A DNA stretch of 64,000 nucleotides, taken from JANLTX01 sp049840835. GTDB lineage: Bacteria > Armatimonadota > Armatimonadia > Armatimonadales > Armatimonadaceae. Below are positions 43,725 through 51,377 of this stretch, piece by piece. The stretch covers positions 186,001 through 250,000 of the forward strand of contig JASGJG010000021.1 of NCBI GenBank assembly GCA_049840835.1, read 5' to 3'. Made by a program: the position numbers and the translations under genes. How positions within the stretch are numbered: position 1 is the first letter of the stretch; each line of letters begins with the position of its first letter. Below the pieces are notes generated by a model. The model was not told the origin of the DNA. It was given only the letters and a program-made list of their open reading frames with translations, and ran no database searches.

Positions 43725-44355
43725 TGCGATTGGTTCTGTTGCCGGGAATGAACGGGCGGACGAGTCTTTATGACTCGCTCCGCCCGAGTTTTCTAACCTG
43801 CTCACTCCCGAGTGGATAACGCCGGAGCGCGATGAGGCACTGACCGAATACGCCAGGCGCGTAGCCGAACAACTTCGATCCGAACTGCCCTTTACTATTG
43901 GTGGCGCCTCGTTTGGGGGCATGGTCGCTCATGAAGTTGCCGGACTACTGGGGCTGGAAACCTGCTTGCTGCTCTCTACCGTGCGCGGCCCTGAAGAACT
44001 GCCACCTCTGTGGGATTTGCTGCGCCCTTATGCCGAGCGCGGTGAAGATGCGATCATAGAGGCTTCTATAAATCCGCCCGCCGGTTCCCCTCCAAGTGAA
44101 GTAGCCCGCTGGCGCCCACTGGGGCGCCCGGCAGCACGGTTTCAGCGCTGGTCCGCAACTGCCATACTAACCTGGCAGCCTTCACTGACCACGCAGAATG
44201 TCCGTACCTATCACCTGCATGGAGATAAAGACGACGTTTTCCCGATTGAGCTGGTCCACCCAGATGAGGTAGTGGAAGGCGGTGGACACGTGCTGCCTGT
44301 TACCCACCCGGAGCGAGTAACGGCGTTTCTGAAGCGCTATGTGCTCAGTTCGTAG
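43724..44355 (+). CDS. Alpha/beta hydrolase (frameshifted)
   Basis: A GTG at 43724 opens RLVLLPGMNGRTSLYDSLRP, an oxyanion-hole LPGM-type hydrolase start, but this frame stops at 43819. From 43787 the next frame continues EFSNLLTPEWITPERDEA and reaches the nucleophile elbow GGASFGGMVAHEV, the acid in LHGDKDDVF and the His in EGGGHVLPVT. One extra C in the CCC at 43783-43785 would join the parts seamlessly. It is a serine hydrolase of unknown substrate. Either an assembly indel or a recent pseudogene. The GTG overlaps the propeller stop. Confidence 0.75.
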
Positions 44356-45362
44356 CGCTGCTCCGTCATAAGAAACTGAAGCGGCTCTTTCTTGGCAAAG
44401 CGGCGCAGGTTTTCGAGCGCTACCCGGTGCAGTTCCAATAAACCATCTTCCGCAGGTGGCCACTCATTCTGCTCCACCCGATGCGCCGTAAGAATCAGAT
44501 TCGGCCAGTGGCGAGCCGGATGGTCTATGGGCAAGCGGTCATCTCCATCTAAAACATCCAGACCCGCACGTAGCCTCCCCAATTCCAACTCGGCAAAGAG
44601 AGCATTCTGGTCTATCAGGCCCCCACGGGCTGTATTGACAATAATTCCGTGATCTGGGAGCAGAGCAAGCTGCGCTGGGCCGATAGCGCCCTTGGTTTCC
44701 GGAGTCAGTCCCGCATGCAGGCTAATCGCATCCGAGTTGGCAAATAGGTCGTCCAAGCTGCCAGCCTGCGAGTAGGGGCATTCGGTAACAAAGGGATCGA
44801 AGACGAGAATCGTTGGGCCGAAAGGGGCGGCCAGCTCACAGAAGCGTCGCCCGATGATGCCGTAACCATAGACTCCCAGGCGCATTCCACTGAGAGTGCC
44901 AGACCAGGATACAGAAGCCGGAACCCACTCCCCTGCCTGCTTGGCCTGAATATGGTCATGCAGGTTTTTCAGGCAGGCCAGGAGCAAGGCCATGGCTCCC
45001 TCGGCAACACGGTTCGCGGGCGCTGCTCCCCAGTTGGTCACAGGAATGCCTGCCTGAATCAGAGAGAGGGGTACGGTATGGCGTAGCTCACCGGTGAGAT
45101 GGCAGATATAGCCCAGCTGACCCGTATCTGTGGCCAGCTCTTCCGGCACCGGCAGGCTGCCCCAAGCTGTGAGCAACACATCGCAGCTACGAATCTTCTC
45201 TAAGCGCTCGGTAGTAGAAAGTGCCTGAGCGTTTTCGATACATTCCAATATGCCCAATGGCTCCAGAGCCGCGCGAAACGCCGGGCGAAAAAGCGACGCG
45301 TTGGCACCGGTCTGGGCCAGATGCAGCAGCTTCACAGAAGCTCGCTCAGGAGAATTTGCCAC
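44337..45362 (-). CDS. D-isomer-specific 2-hydroxyacid dehydrogenase
   Basis: A 341-residue NAD(P)-dependent oxidoreductase. The Rossmann motif is GVYGYGIIGRRFCELAAPFG, with the conserved catalytic Arg in VNTARGGLIDQNALF and the His in LILTAHRVEQ. It interconverts a 2-keto acid and a D-2-hydroxy acid; the specific substrate is unknown. The start overlaps the HIT gene end by 17 bases and the stop overlaps the convergent hydrolase. Confidence 0.9.
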   Translation of the reverse strand: MANSPERASVKLLHLAQTGANASLFRPAFRAALEPLGILECIENAQALSTTERLEKIRSCDVLLTAWGSLPVPEELATDTGQLGYICHLTGELRHTVPLSLIQAGIPVTNWGAAPANRVAEGAMALLLACLKNLHDHIQAKQAGEWVPASVSWSGTLSGMRLGVYGYGIIGRRFCELAAPFGPTILVFDPFVTECPYSQAGSLDDLFANSDAISLHAGLTPETKGAIGPAQLALLPDHGIIVNTARGGLIDQNALFAELELGRLRAGLDVLDGDDRLPIDHPARHWPNLILTAHRVEQNEWPPAEDGLLELHRVALENLRRFAKKEPLQFLMTEQRYELST

Positions 45363-45768
45363 GCATGGCAGCGACTATAGATGCATAGCCTTCGTCTTCC
45401 AGCGTGCGCGCTACGCCCACATGGTAGTGGTCCCCAAAGCTGCTGTCTACATAGGTTCCGCCGCTAAACTCCTTACGCTTTTCGTAGCGAGGAATCACAT
45501 GGAAGTGCACCTGCGGATCCACGTTCATAAGGAACGCATAGTTGAAGTGCTCCGGGTCCCAGAGGGCTTTGAGCACACTCTTGGTCTTACGGGTAACCGC
45601 CCAGAGTTCGGAAAGCTCTACATCGGTGAGCGCGGTGACATCGGTTTCCGGGCGTCGTAGGAGCAGGTAGCAGCGCCCCAGCAGAGTCTGGTCGGCGTTC
45701 AGGACCACGGCCCAGCGCTCCGACTGGGCGATTAAGAAGCGAGGATCGGGTTCGTGGGTGAGAGCCAT
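45346..45768 (-). CDS. HIT family protein
   Basis: A 140-residue histidine-triad protein. The active site is QVHFHVIPRY, the HxHxH core of Fhit/HINT-type nucleotide hydrolases, here HFHV. NADQTLLGRCYLLLRRPET and ALTDVELSELWAVTRK are the usual upstream strands and helix. It likely hydrolyses or transfers nucleoside phosphates. It starts two bases after the ASCH gene, suggesting co-expression. Confidence 0.9.
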   Translation of the reverse strand: MALTHEPDPRFLIAQSERWAVVLNADQTLLGRCYLLLRRPETDVTALTDVELSELWAVTRKTKSVLKALWDPEHFNYAFLMNVDPQVHFHVIPRYEKRKEFSGGTYVDSSFGDHYHVGVARTLEDEGYASIVAAMRGKFS

Positions 45769-45770
45769 GG

Positions 45771-46136
45771 CTACATTCCTTCCAGACCGTACTCATCTAC
45801 AGGGGAGAAGTAGACGATAGTTATCGTGTCGTCTAAAGAAACCGGTCGGTCATAGATGCGAGAGAGCAGCGCCAGAATATCATCGTGGGTGCGCAGCTCC
45901 GGGTTTTCCCGTTGAATATCACGGGGACTCAGGGCACGAATGGGCTTCGCCTCTACCGAGTCCAGAATCGCGGTAAAGAGCTTCACACGCCGCCCGAACC
46001 GCTGGCCCAGGGTCACCCAGACAATCTGCCCGGACTGATACTTGTCGCTCTTGTCTCCGAGGCGTATAGTGGCGGATTTGCGGCCTTTTTTGAGGGCATC
46101 CCCGTAAAGCTCATTATAGAAATTCAGCGCGAACAT
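45771..46136 (-). CDS. ASCH domain protein
   Basis: A 121-residue protein matching the ASCH RNA-binding fold (PUA-like): KSATIRLGDKSDKYQSGQIV, WVTLGQRFGRRVKLFTAIL, then SPRDIQRENPELRTHDDI and DTITIVYFSPV. ASCH proteins are proposed RNA-binding regulators of translation or RNA processing. It lies between a methyltransferase and a HIT gene in a head-to-tail series. Confidence 0.85.
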   Translation of the reverse strand: MFALNFYNELYGDALKKGRKSATIRLGDKSDKYQSGQIVWVTLGQRFGRRVKLFTAILDSVEAKPIRALSPRDIQRENPELRTHDDILALLSRIYDRPVSLDDTITIVYFSPVDEYGLEGM

Positions 46137-46163
46137 CGGGAGGGTATTGTTCCTAAATAGGGG

Positions 46164-46793
46164 TTATTCCTGCGCAGTGAGCTGAAAAAGGGCAATCTGG
46201 CGCGGGTCTTCGTCCCAGGTAACCTGCCGCATACCCATCGCTGCTTTCCAACCGTCTGCCTCTATGCTCTGGAAAAAGTCGGTTGCCTGTGGCCGAAGCG
46301 GGTCGGAGATCAGTATCGGGCAGTGGAATTTGGGCAGAAGCGAGCGTAGTACCGGGTGCAGAGTACGCTCATAGAGCACATCAGCCCCGATCACTAAATC
46401 AAACCCGTTGAGCAGGAGATCCGGCCACTCCCGCCAATCTCCCACCCGGACATCGATACCCGTAATGCCGTTGCGCCGGGCATTGGTCTCGCATAGCTCC
46501 AGGGCGCGAGTATCGTAGTCAGTCTGCACGACCTCCCAGCCTTTATGTCGGGCTGCAAGTCCGGCAAGGCCCACCCCTGCCCCTAGCTCTAAGAGCCGTC
46601 CCGGTGTAGAGGGAATGGCATCGGCAAGAGCGACTGCCGATGCCCAGAGCATGAGCCCGAATGGGAAGAGAGCCAGGTCTTCTTCGGTCTGAACCTGGGC
46701 GATAAGCGCATCCTGGTCTTTTACCCGCAGCAGGTTCCAGTCACGCCCACCGGCATTGACTCTTGCCTCTACCAGAGGCACTTCAAAAGGCAT
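46164..46793 (-). CDS. Methyltransferase, family 16/nicotinamide-N-MT-like
   Basis: A 209-residue SAM methyltransferase. Motif I is GRLLELGAGVGLAGLAARHK, followed by VVQTDYDTRALELCETNARR and the substrate-side DLVIGADVLYERTLHPVL, which is characteristic of the METTL/eEF2K-MT (methyltransferase 16) group that modifies protein lysines or small amines. A perfect TATAAT at 46801-46806 is seven bases before the ATG, so it may be a leaderless transcript that continues into the ASCH and HIT genes. Confidence 0.85.
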   Translation of the reverse strand: MPFEVPLVEARVNAGGRDWNLLRVKDQDALIAQVQTEEDLALFPFGLMLWASAVALADAIPSTPGRLLELGAGVGLAGLAARHKGWEVVQTDYDTRALELCETNARRNGITGIDVRVGDWREWPDLLLNGFDLVIGADVLYERTLHPVLRSLLPKFHCPILISDPLRPQATDFFQSIEADGWKAAMGMRQVTWDEDPRQIALFQLTAQE

Positions 46794-46811
46794 ATCCCAG
46801 ATTATAGGACG

Positions 46812-47780
46812 TTACTTGGCTGCTGCGGGAGCGGCCATGGAAATCGCGGTCAGCCAGCGAGTTTCGGCAGGCTTATAGCCCAGCTCAGTCTTTAGTCGCT
46901 GCTCCAGATCATTCATATGTCCGGCGCCATAGAACAATGCCACGGATGCTCCGGAGCGAAGCTGCGGACTGGCTTTCTTGAAGTCTTCAATAACTGCCTT
47001 GTTGCGCGCTTCTATCAGCACCTTCTGGTCAATCACTACTGGTGCGGCTTTTGTGCTGGCTGCACCTCCACCGGCAGAGGCTGCCATACGCTGCAGGGCA
47101 GCAGGATCGGCCACGGCAGTGACAATAAGCTGACGGAACATCTGGGCTATAGCGGGATTTTGCTCGGCCATATCCAGGAACTGCTTCATCATGGTGCCGG
47201 TCATTCCCGCTTCCGGTCCGGCGCTGCCTTTCAGCATGGCTTGCAGGTTTCCTAGCTGCGCATCTGTGCCAGACTGCTTCGCGGCGGCGTACAGGTCATC
47301 CCAGGAGAGATCACTATTCTTGAAGTTCTCGTGTTTGTAGTTGATACCGTCTAGCTGGAAAACGACTCCCAGTTGCTTGGAGAGCCGTCTCTGTAGCACC
47401 TGCGCCTTTTCACTCTCGGCTTTGCGGGTTGCCAGGTCTTTCGCCGCATCTTCTTTACCGGGGCGTACACCTTCGAACAGTACCAGATCTTGCTTATCCA
47501 GAAGCTTCTGTAGCTCGCCGTAGTAGCCCTTCTCTCCCACATGGGTAACGGCTACCAGATACACTGTTGGCTCGCCTTCTTTGGCGGGAGCCAGGCGCCG
47601 AATCGCGGTCTGCACCCCGGAGATCTGGCCCGATGTATTTTTAATCGCCCGCGTATACCCCTCCGCAGAGATTGGCTTGGGAGCCGCGGGAGTGGCGTTC
47701 TGCGCCTGAACAATTCGGGGCGTGCCACCAAGAAGGAGAGCGAAAGCGACGAGAGCAGGAGAGCGACGGAAGCGATACAC
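46812..47780 (-). CDS. TraB/GumN-like exported protein
   Basis: About 322 residues. The GTG at 47780 begins YRFRRSPALVAFALLLGG, a Sec signal ending at VQAQ, with GAGGAAAGG upstream; an earlier frame start adds only RBS sequence. The family hallmark pair is seen: YLVAVTHVGEKGYYGELQ then LVLFEGVRPG, and late VALFYGAGHMNDLEQRL. TraB/GumN-fold proteins have proposed metallohydrolase (Tiki-like) activity with GxxxH and E residues. A large helical Ala/Met-rich insertion lies in the middle. Confidence 0.75.
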   Translation of the reverse strand: MYRFRRSPALVAFALLLGGTPRIVQAQNATPAAPKPISAEGYTRAIKNTSGQISGVQTAIRRLAPAKEGEPTVYLVAVTHVGEKGYYGELQKLLDKQDLVLFEGVRPGKEDAAKDLATRKAESEKAQVLQRRLSKQLGVVFQLDGINYKHENFKNSDLSWDDLYAAAKQSGTDAQLGNLQAMLKGSAGPEAGMTGTMMKQFLDMAEQNPAIAQMFRQLIVTAVADPAALQRMAASAGGGAASTKAAPVVIDQKVLIEARNKAVIEDFKKASPQLRSGASVALFYGAGHMNDLEQRLKTELGYKPAETRWLTAISMAAPAAAK

Positions 47781-47820
47781 AGCGGGAGAACCTTTCCTCA
47801 AGAGCCAGCCAATTAGAGAG

Positions 47821-47844
47821 GCGCGGATGCCAGAGCATCCGCGC
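47821..47844 (-). terminator. Hairpin after the PhyH gene at 47877
   Basis: A perfect 10-bp stem GCGCGGATGC / GCATCCGCGC with a CAGA loop lies between the PhyH stop and the TraB-like start. The tract after it on the minus strand is pyrimidine-rich but not a pure T run. Confidence 0.5.
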
Positions 47845-47876
47845 TCACAAGAAAGACAGGCTTTCTCTCTATAAAG

Positions 47877-48641
47877 TTACGCCCAGTCTTTGCTTCCGGC
47901 AAAATCGAAGTGCTCGCCTTCACGAAACTTCGGGTAGGGAACGTACTCGTTGATACCCACCACAAGCTCTCCACGCAGCAGAAACAGAGCCCCGAAATCA
48001 GGATTGGTGATACGTGTGGTTGTAGGGATGTAGCGAATCGTCAGCCCACAACGCCGCCGGGTAGATGTATTCGCATTGGAGCCGTGCACGATATTCGGAT
48101 GGTGTACCGAGACATCTCCGGCTTTCAGGGCGATATCCACGGCCTGGCTCTCATCGAAGAACTCGGCAGGGGTCTCTGAGCCTAATACGCTCTCCACCTT
48201 GGTGTTCTTTTGCAGCTCTTTCAGGTCCATAGTCTGCGTGCCGGGAATCACCCGCATGCAGCCGTTCTCGGCATCGGCGTCATCCACCGCCAGCCAGAGG
48301 GTGACCACTTCCATGGGGTCCAGAGGCCAGTAAGCGCCATCCTGATGCCATAGCACGGGCTGACCATCGCCTGCAGGCTTGGAGATGTAGTGGCTGGCGA
48401 AGAGCGCTACATTCGGCCCGATGAACTGCTGTGCGATATCCACCAGGCGTGGGTCACTGACCAAGCGCACCCAGAAAGGGTCCTGGCGCATGAGGTGGTG
48501 GTGGTACTGCTCCGGGCGCAGCTCGGGGTGCTTCTTGCCCAGCCAGGCCACATGGTCGCTAGCTTCGGCTATCAGGGTTGGGTCCAGTACGTTCTGGAAA
48601 ATCACGTAACCATCGTGATCGAATGTTTCTTTTGGCGTCAT
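47877..48641 (-). CDS. PhyH family Fe(II)/2OG oxygenase
   Basis: A 254-residue PhyH-type enzyme. It opens KETFDHDGYVIFQNVLDPTL; the metal motif is VLWHQDGAYWPLDPMEVVTL (HxD), with RVIPGTQTMDL, and the distal His in SVHHPNIVHGSNANTSTRRR followed by the 2OG-binding Arg. It is tandem with another PhyH gene (48699-49574), only distantly similar, so this is not a recent duplication. Confidence 0.9.
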   Translation of the reverse strand: MTPKETFDHDGYVIFQNVLDPTLIAEASDHVAWLGKKHPELRPEQYHHHLMRQDPFWVRLVSDPRLVDIAQQFIGPNVALFASHYISKPAGDGQPVLWHQDGAYWPLDPMEVVTLWLAVDDADAENGCMRVIPGTQTMDLKELQKNTKVESVLGSETPAEFFDESQAVDIALKAGDVSVHHPNIVHGSNANTSTRRRCGLTIRYIPTTTRITNPDFGALFLLRGELVVGINEYVPYPKFREGEHFDFAGSKDWA

Positions 48642-48658
48642 TGTCGTATATCTATGCT

Positions 48659-48689
48659 CTCCCCAGCTACTTTTTGTGTAGCCGGGGAG
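48659..48689 (-). terminator. Hairpin after the PhyH gene at 48699
   Basis: CTCCCC-A-GCTAC and GTAGC-C-GGGGAG form an 11-bp stem with one internal mismatch around TTTTTGT. It lies just past the stop codon of the upstream PhyH gene, though no long T run follows on the minus strand. Confidence 0.5.
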
Positions 48690-48698
48690 GTTTCTGCA

Positions 48699-49574
48699 TT
48701 ACATCTTGCCGCCCATTGTGGGGGCCATACCGCCCATTCCTCCCATGGAGATCTCGCCGCAGGCCGCTTCGCCATTCAGCTTTAGCACCGGGTTATCCGC
48801 GTGGTCGTCGGAGATAGGTTGGGTGGAGCAGCAGCCAGGGTCTACACCCGCTAGCATCATGCCCTGCCCCCGACTCTCATGGGTACGAATGCTGGGCGGA
48901 TCCATGGGGTCACGCATCTGTACCAGAAGAGTCGTTCGTGCTTCCTGGCTCTCGTTGACCCCCGAGCCATGCACAGTCAGGTACGAGAAGAACAGGGCAT
49001 CGCCAGCTTCGGCAGGGCAGGGAGTGGCCTCGGCAACCGGGTACTTTTCGGGGTCTACGTGCCAGCCACCAGAGCTGGAGTGCGGTAGCAACGATTTATG
49101 CGTGCCGGGCACCACGCGCACGCAGCCCTTCTCTAAAGGCGCATCATCGAAGTGGATAATGGCCGCAATCATGGAATGGTTTTCATGTGGGAAGTAAGGG
49201 GCATCCTGGTGCATAGGGAACGGGCTTCCCTTCTCCGGCGGCTTGATGAACATCTTGGTGTGGTGCAGCTGCACATTCGGCCCGATTATCTGTGCGGCTA
49301 CGCCAGCCAGCCGTGGATCGGTAAGCAGTCGGGCAAGAGCAGCGTCCTGGAACTGGACATCGTGGCAGTGCTGCAGCACGGTCTTCTGACCGCCCGCATG
49401 CTCGCGGGCAGCGCCCCAGGTGGCATCATGGCCTTTATTCGATTCCACATAGAGTCGGTGCGCCAGGTCGTGAACCCGCTGTCGGTATAGGGCTGCCTCT
49501 TCTTTGGTCAGCAGTCCTTTAACCAGAATGTAGCCGTTTTCTTTGTAGAACTCCAGCTGGTCGTCGGTGAGCAT
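48699..49574 (-). CDS. PhyH family oxygenase with Met/Gly-rich tail
   Basis: A 291-residue PhyH-type enzyme. It opens TDDQLEFYKENGYILVKGLL; the metal pair is in PMHQDAPYFPHENHS; VVPGTHKSLLPH follows and the distal His is in LTVHGSGVNESQEART with its Arg. The last 20 residues (GGMGGMAPTMGGKM) are low-complexity and may be a metal-binding or flexible tail. A normal RBS (GGAG) and TATACT box precede the ATG, unlike the leaderless PhyH gene at 32736. An AraC regulator lies directly upstream on the same strand. Confidence 0.88.
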   Translation of the reverse strand: MLTDDQLEFYKENGYILVKGLLTKEEAALYRQRVHDLAHRLYVESNKGHDATWGAAREHAGGQKTVLQHCHDVQFQDAALARLLTDPRLAGVAAQIIGPNVQLHHTKMFIKPPEKGSPFPMHQDAPYFPHENHSMIAAIIHFDDAPLEKGCVRVVPGTHKSLLPHSSSGGWHVDPEKYPVAEATPCPAEAGDALFFSYLTVHGSGVNESQEARTTLLVQMRDPMDPPSIRTHESRGQGMMLAGVDPGCCSTQPISDDHADNPVLKLNGEAACGEISMGGMGGMAPTMGGKM

Positions 49575-49661
49575 GGAACTTGTCTCCTTGCGACAAGTAT
49601 AGAGGAATCAAAGCTATTTGTCTTTAACGGATAGCGTCTCTGATTTGTCGATTTCAGACAC

Positions 49662-50531
49662 TTACCAGACTAGCTTGCCCTCGGTTTCCGGAGCCGCTAC
49701 GGGGATGTTAGCCATTGCTCCCCGGCTCTTGCGAAACACGGCGGGGGGGCAGCCAACGACGCGAGTAAACGATCGGGTGAACCCATGCACATCCGGATAG
49801 CCCACCAGGGCAGCGACATGTTTTATAGGATCGTCAGTGCGGAGCAACAGGGCGGCGGCGCGCTCCAGCCGGGCACGCTCGATGTAGGCCGCTGGAGGGA
49901 TACCAGTATGAGCAATAAAGAGCCGGGCGAAGTGCCGCTCAGATAGCGCGAATCGAGTTGCTAAGGCTGCTACCGTAGGCGGATTATCTAAACGGCTATG
50001 AATAGCGCGCACCGCAGCGGGAGCAATACCGCTGTCAGCGGTTGCAGCAGGCCGGGTGTCCGACCCGAGCCGGAGCAGGGTGCGCAGGAGCGGAGGCATC
50101 AGCTCGCGCGCGCCTGTGGTGTCACCGGAGTCCGCCAGGGCGAACAAGGCCTCCCAGAGCGCGCCGAGGGCATTCGCTCCGGGAGAGATAAGCGTGGCAG
50201 AGGCAGCAAAAGTGCCCGCCAAGGGAGAGGGCGGCAGGGTAAAGGTAACCCAGCGCAGTGCCATACCCGGCTCTTCCGTATTGGTTATCTGATGCAGCAC
50301 ACCGGGCCGCGCGAAGAACAGAGTGCTAGGCTCCAGGGAGTAAGGGGTGCCTTCTACGTGGAAGACACCCTGCCCCCGTTCGCCCACCAGACAGACTTCA
50401 TGATAAGCGTGGCGGTGCGGCACATTATCGGGAAGCTGCGCACTGCTGGCCCAGTTTCTTACCTCTACCCAGGTATCGTCTGCCAGGCGCACCCGCCCGG
50501 AGAGAAGATTCAGCCGCTCGCTTGGTGTCAT
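49662..50531 (-). CDS. AraC family transcriptional regulator
   Basis: A 289-residue AraC-type activator. The N-terminal cupin has HRHAYHEVCLVGERGQGVF and ARPGVLHQI; the C-terminal DNA-binding domain shows TVAALATRFALSERHFARLF and HVAALVGYPDVHGFTRSFTR then VGCPPAVFRK. It follows a 2OG oxygenase gene by five bases and precedes a PhyH gene, giving the same PhyH-AraC association as at 5878-7588. GAGGGGA is the ribosome-binding site. Confidence 0.9.
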   Translation of the reverse strand: MTPSERLNLLSGRVRLADDTWVEVRNWASSAQLPDNVPHRHAYHEVCLVGERGQGVFHVEGTPYSLEPSTLFFARPGVLHQITNTEEPGMALRWVTFTLPPSPLAGTFAASATLISPGANALGALWEALFALADSGDTTGARELMPPLLRTLLRLGSDTRPAATADSGIAPAAVRAIHSRLDNPPTVAALATRFALSERHFARLFIAHTGIPPAAYIERARLERAAALLLRTDDPIKHVAALVGYPDVHGFTRSFTRVVGCPPAVFRKSRGAMANIPVAAPETEGKLVW

Positions 50532-50536
50532 TCCCC

Positions 50537-51104
50537 TCAGTTGCTCTCGAACATGATGTCGGTCCGCAACACATATTTTACGCCCGATGTCACCGGTGCG
50601 CCCTCATGCAGCAGTCTGTGCAGAAAGAGCAGCGCCAGTCCTGTTTCTGGCTGCACTTCGTAGGTACCCTCCGGGACTTCGATGCGAGTCTGACCACCCT
50701 CACACTCGTTGTTCAAATAGAGCAGCAGAGTCACATAGCTTTCTTCGCCGTTTTCACGGCGGTAGCTACCATCGAAGTGCGGCGCGAACCGCTGGCCGGG
50801 CTCGTAGCGATAGAACCGAAACCGCTCATTGAGTCCGATGGGTTTTGGCAGCCAGTAGCCTAACTCGTGCTGCTACCAATGGACTCAGCCTTGCCCAGAG
50901 TTTTTCGGCAAGTGGAATATCATCCCAGATAACGCGGGTGTTGTTACGTACATCGGGCCGCATCACAAAGCCGTGCGCTGTGGTAATAGGGGCGGCGTCA
51001 TAACCAGACTCCTCGCTGGCATGAATGAATGCCGCGCACTCGCCCGCGCTTAGAAAATCCGAAATAGTCCAGACCTTCCCTGGAACCTGTGTTGTGTAGT
51101 TCAT
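50537..51104 (-). CDS. 2OG-Fe(II) oxygenase, prolyl-4-hydroxylase-like (frameshifted)
   Basis: The frame from 51104 (MNYTTQVPGKVWTISDFLSA) stops at 50826. The other frame carries the expected continuation ELGYWLPKPIGLNERFRFYR, then YEPGQRFAPHFDGSYRRENG with the HxD metal pair, VTLLLYLNNECEGGQTRI, and LLHEGAPVTSGVKYVLRTD with the distal His and 2OG-binding Lys. The junction is near 50866-50875. The gene is otherwise complete. A single-base assembly indel or a pseudogene; it is upstream of the AraC gene. Confidence 0.8.
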
Positions 51105-51172
51105 ACTCCTGACCTCTCTATTATTGTAATATAAACACTAACAAAATACAAGTCCCATAGAAAGCCAAAAAA

Positions 51173-51312
51173 AGCCGTCGAATGAATTCGCGGCTGTCGT
51201 TACGAATTCGACCTGCACCTCGCAAGCGAGGCTTGTCGAATAGCCCTCACAGGGCTTCTAGAGTCTGCGAAGGCAGACTTTGTGATGGTAGCCGCGAATT
51301 CATTCGACGGCT
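51173..51312. repeat. Cloverleaf-like inverted repeat element (140 bp)
   Basis: Arms at 51173-51195 (starting AGCCGTCGAATGAATTCG) and 51290-51312 are a perfect 23-bp inverted repeat. Between them are three hairpins: ATTCGAC/GTCGAAT (51206-51212, 51235-51241) enclosing CCTCGC-AA-GCGAGG, AGCCCT-CAC-AGGGCT (51242-51256) and AGTCTGC-GAAG-GCAGACT (51262-51279). Together they give a closed multi-branch structure. No ORF is supported. Confidence 0.8.
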
Positions 51313-51322
51313 ATTTAAGACA

Positions 51323-51360
51323 AAAGCCTCCTCTCTACCCGCGGGTAGAGAGGAGGCTTT
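51323..51360 (-). terminator. Strong bidirectional terminator
   Basis: A 17-bp perfect stem starting AAAGCCTCCTCTCTACC, loop CGCG-type, and returning to GGTAGAGAGGAGGCTTT. It lies just after the stop codon of the kinase-like gene and has T/A tracts on both sides. Confidence 0.9.
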
Positions 51361-51377
51361 CTCGTGCTGTGAATGGC

